Made by a program: the position numbers and the translations under genes. Below the pieces are notes generated by a model, which was not told where the DNA came from, made no database searches, and saw only the letters and a program-made list of their open reading frames with translations. From NCBI GenBank assembly GCA_022573095.1, contig JACZUR010000125.1, forward strand, positions 1 through 6,899: a DNA stretch of 6,899 nt, in the 5' to 3' direction. The DNA comes from Gemmatimonadota bacterium (GTDB lineage: Bacteria > Gemmatimonadota > Gemmatimonadetes > Gemmatimonadales > GWC2-71-9). Positions 6,803-6,899 of this stretch are shown here, piece by piece. The first letter of the stretch is position 1, and each line of letters starts with the position of its first letter.

Positions 6803-6819
6803 ACCAGATTTCTCTTCAT
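6799..6819 (-). CDS. Possible six-codon leader frame overlapping the ccmH start
   Basis: On the minus strand an ATG at 6819 opens a frame of six codons (MKRNLV, then TGA at 6801-6799). Its stop overlaps the ccmH ATG as ATGA. It has an excellent ribosome binding site 7 bases upstream, whereas ccmH itself has none at a proper distance. It could be a coupling leader peptide. It could also be the tail of a longer gene, since the same frame is open to the right edge of the window. Or it could be the true N-terminus of ccmH, separated from it by a one-base error or shift. Confidence 0.35.
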   Translation of the reverse strand: MKRNLV

Positions 6820-6826
6820 CTGCTTT

Positions 6827-6835
6827 CCTCCCCCC
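6827..6835 (-). promoter_or_regulatory. Strong Shine-Dalgarno sequence upstream of ccmH
   Basis: The minus strand reads GGGGGGAGG here, the strongest ribosome-binding match in the window. It is 7 bases from the ATG at 6819 but 24 bases from the annotated ccmH ATG at 6802, too far for direct use. Confidence 0.6.
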
Positions 6836-6842
6836 GATTCAC

Positions 6843-6899
6843 CTAGGCAGAGGCCGTCCTGGCCGATGATCGCATGGGCTCCGCGGCTACCCGGCGAGC
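6843..6899 (-). other. Probable 3' end of an upstream cytochrome-maturation gene, frame unresolved
   Basis: The ccmH run continues to the right edge, so another minus-strand gene presumably ends here. Two frames are possible. One reads ARRVAAEPMRSSARTASA and stops at TAG 6845-6843, leaving a normal short gap with a Shine-Dalgarno site before the next start. The other reads through SPGSRGAHAIIGQDGLCLG and ends at 6799, overlapping ccmH by 4 bp. Third-position G+C is similar in both, and neither is long enough to recognise. A ccmF or ccmG (DsbE-like) gene would be expected at this place by analogy with other ccm operons, but nothing here proves it. Confidence 0.3.

Noticed and set aside
1..6899. 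RNA genes, CRISPR arrays, insertion sequences, attachment sites
   Set aside because: I saw no tRNA or rRNA-like sequence, no regularly spaced direct repeats, no transposase and no terminal inverted repeats. The window is nearly all coding.

Overview
The window is an ordinary-looking chromosomal segment of a bacterium, roughly 55-60 % G+C by eye. It is tightly packed, with overlapping or abutting genes, Shine-Dalgarno sites, and both GTG and ATG starts. A CcmH with a CxCGC-type cysteine cluster and a Tat-like leader, plus a macro / transglutaminase / ABC-exporter neighbourhood, suggests a non-proteobacterial lineage. Gemmatimonadota or a related phylum would be my guess from general familiarity, but the window does not prove it.

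Region 1 (1-5609, plus strand) is one unbroken co-directional run. The 3' end of cutA is followed by a 302-aa protein with six perfectly phased TPRs and a 166-aa divergent macro-domain protein. Next come a 510-aa membrane-anchored protein with a transglutaminase-like Cys-His-Asp triad, an ABC-2-type ATPase and a roughly 12-TM permease. After the 12-bp cutA/TPR gap, the spacings are a 4-bp overlap, 0 bp, 0 bp and 1 bp, so these genes are almost certainly co-transcribed and translationally coupled. No promoter is visible; it must lie upstream of the window. The ATPase and permease form an exporter of unknown substrate. The transglutaminase-like protein would act on the outer face of the membrane, while the TPR and macro proteins look cytoplasmic.

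Region 2 (5610-5642) is a 33-bp convergent junction with no convincing terminator.

Region 3 (5643-6899, minus strand) is the end of a cytochrome c maturation operon. An unresolved upstream reading frame enters from the right edge, followed by ccmH and then a one-base overlap into a small membrane-anchored protein. That protein joins a CcmI-like N-terminal part to a double zinc ribbon. The start of ccmH is peculiar: the only strong ribosome-binding site fits a six-codon frame that overlaps the ccmH start, not ccmH itself.

The best candidate for something undescribed is the TPR-macro-transglutaminase-ABC operon. Each part belongs to a known fold, but I cannot connect the set to any characterised system. 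The CcmI/zinc-ribbon protein and the ccmH start are secondary points of interest.
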